From contig JARRRL010000133.1 of assembly GCA_037380725.1 (NCBI GenBank), positions 1-6,994 on the forward strand: a stretch of DNA of 6,994 bases, read 5' to 3'. Shown in pieces: positions 6,175-6,994 of the stretch (position 1 is the first letter of the stretch; every line of letters begins with the position of its first letter). Origin of the DNA: JARRRL01 sp037380725 (GTDB lineage: Bacteria; Pseudomonadota; Gammaproteobacteria; Pseudomonadales; JANQJO01). Made by a program: the position numbers and the translations under genes. The notes below the pieces were generated by a model that ran no database searches, was not told the origin of the DNA, and saw only the letters and a list, made by a program, of their open reading frames with translations.

Positions 6175-6994
6175 GTGATAGACGAATTCAGACGGTTTCT
6201 CAAGCTTGAAGCCGCCGGAGGCATCATTCTGCTGGTCGCCGCGTCGCTGGCCATCGTCTTCGCCAATACGCCATTGTCAACGCTGTACTCCGCGTTCATT
6301 ACATTGCCGGTTGAAGTGCGCATTGGCGCATTACACATCGATAAACCGTTACTGCTGTGGATCAACGACGGCCTCATGGCCATCTTTTTCCTTCTGGTCG
6401 GCCTAGAACTCAAACGCGAATTTCTGGAAGGCGAGTTGTCACGTCCCAGTCAATTGGTACTACCCGGACTTGGCGCTTTAGGTGGCATGCTCATGCCCGC
6501 CCTCATCTATGCGATCATCAATCGTCATGATCCAATTGCGTTGCAAGGCTGGGCCATTCCCGCCGCCACGGACATTGCTTTTGCGCTGGGTATTTTAGCT
6601 TTATTAGGGTCCCGTGTTCCCGCTTCACTGAAAATCTTTCTGGTTGCGCTTGCCATCCTGGATGACATCGGCGCCATCATTATTATTGCGATATTCTACA
6701 CCACCAAGCTCTCTGTGACCGCCTTGGCCATATCGGGTGCCTGTTGCACCGTACTGTTCCTGCTCAATCGACGTCGCATTTCGAACCTCGCGCCGTATCT
6801 CATCACGGGCATCATCATGTGGGTGGCCGTACTCAAATCTGGCGTCCATGCAACATTGGCTGGCGTAATTTTGGCCTTTTTTATCCCCATGAGGAGCGAC
6901 TCATCCAAACGCTCGCCTTTACGCAACCTCGAACACGATTTGAACGGCACCGTCGCTTTTTTCGTACTGCCCGTTTTTGCCTTTGTAAACGCCG
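6175..6994 (+). CDS. nhaA: Na+/H+ antiporter NhaA, 3' end missing
   Basis: From GTG 6175 the frame stays open to the right edge, giving 273 residues of a protein that is usually about 380-390 long. NhaA exchanges Na+ or Li+ for two protons across the inner membrane, driven by the proton gradient, and supports pH and salt tolerance. The match to E. coli NhaA is close and almost ungapped: FRRFLKLEAAGGI at the N terminus, GLELKREFLEGELS (pH-sensor residues E78, R81, E82), WAIPAATDIAFALG (D133), the ion-binding pair D163-D164 in ALAILDDIGAI, and LKSGVHATLAGV (H225). All these residues fall at the same numbers as in E. coli, which strongly supports the GTG start. The helix-10 Lys (K300 in E. coli) lies beyond the window. 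It probably shares an operon with the LplT-PlsC gene; no NhaR-type regulator is visible. Confidence 0.97.
   Translation, partial: MIDEFRRFLKLEAAGGIILLVAASLAIVFANTPLSTLYSAFITLPVEVRIGALHIDKPLLLWINDGLMAIFFLLVGLELKREFLEGELSRPSQLVLPGLGALGGMLMPALIYAIINRHDPIALQGWAIPAATDIAFALGILALLGSRVPASLKIFLVALAILDDIGAIIIIAIFYTTKLSVTALAISGACCTVLFLLNRRRISNLAPYLITGIIMWVAVLKSGVHATLAGVILAFFIPMRSDSSKRSPLRNLEHDLNGTVAFFVLPVFAFVNA

Overview
The window holds four protein-coding genes and no RNA genes, insertion sequences or CRISPR arrays that I can see. Two of the genes run off the ends. The gene set and the close match of the NhaA segment to the E. coli protein (key residues fall at the same numbers) suggest a Gammaproteobacterium of moderate GC content. 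A marine or saline habitat is possible, but nothing here names a species.

Layout: (1) nt 1-731, plus strand: the C-terminal part of a calcineurin-like metallophosphoesterase of the purple acid phosphatase/TRAP type. (2) A 44-nt convergent gap containing part of a 15-bp direct repeat. (3) nt 776-3991, minus strand: a 1071-residue membrane protein that joins an ArsP/YraQ-like (COG0701/DUF318) permease to a large C-terminal domain with seven FG-GAP/VCBS calcium-loop motifs, a cysteine-rich insertion and a terminal ASPIC/UnbV domain. (4) nt 3992-4189: a 198-nt divergent intergenic region with two short tandem repeats and a small dyad. (5) nt 4190-6160, plus strand: an LplT-like MFS transporter fused to a PlsC-type acyltransferase. 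(6) nt 6175 to the end, plus strand: the first 273 residues of the Na+/H+ antiporter NhaA, 14 nt behind the previous gene and so probably in the same operon.

How they fit together: the plus-strand pair is an envelope and ion homeostasis unit, combining lysophospholipid import and re-acylation with Na+/H+ exchange; their co-transcription is inferred from spacing. The divergent permease-propeller protein may share regulatory DNA with that pair. The most unusual item is this permease-propeller fusion. It looks like a transporter carrying its own large periplasmic, calcium-loaded and probably disulfide-bonded sensor or capture domain. Its substrate cannot be read from the sequence.
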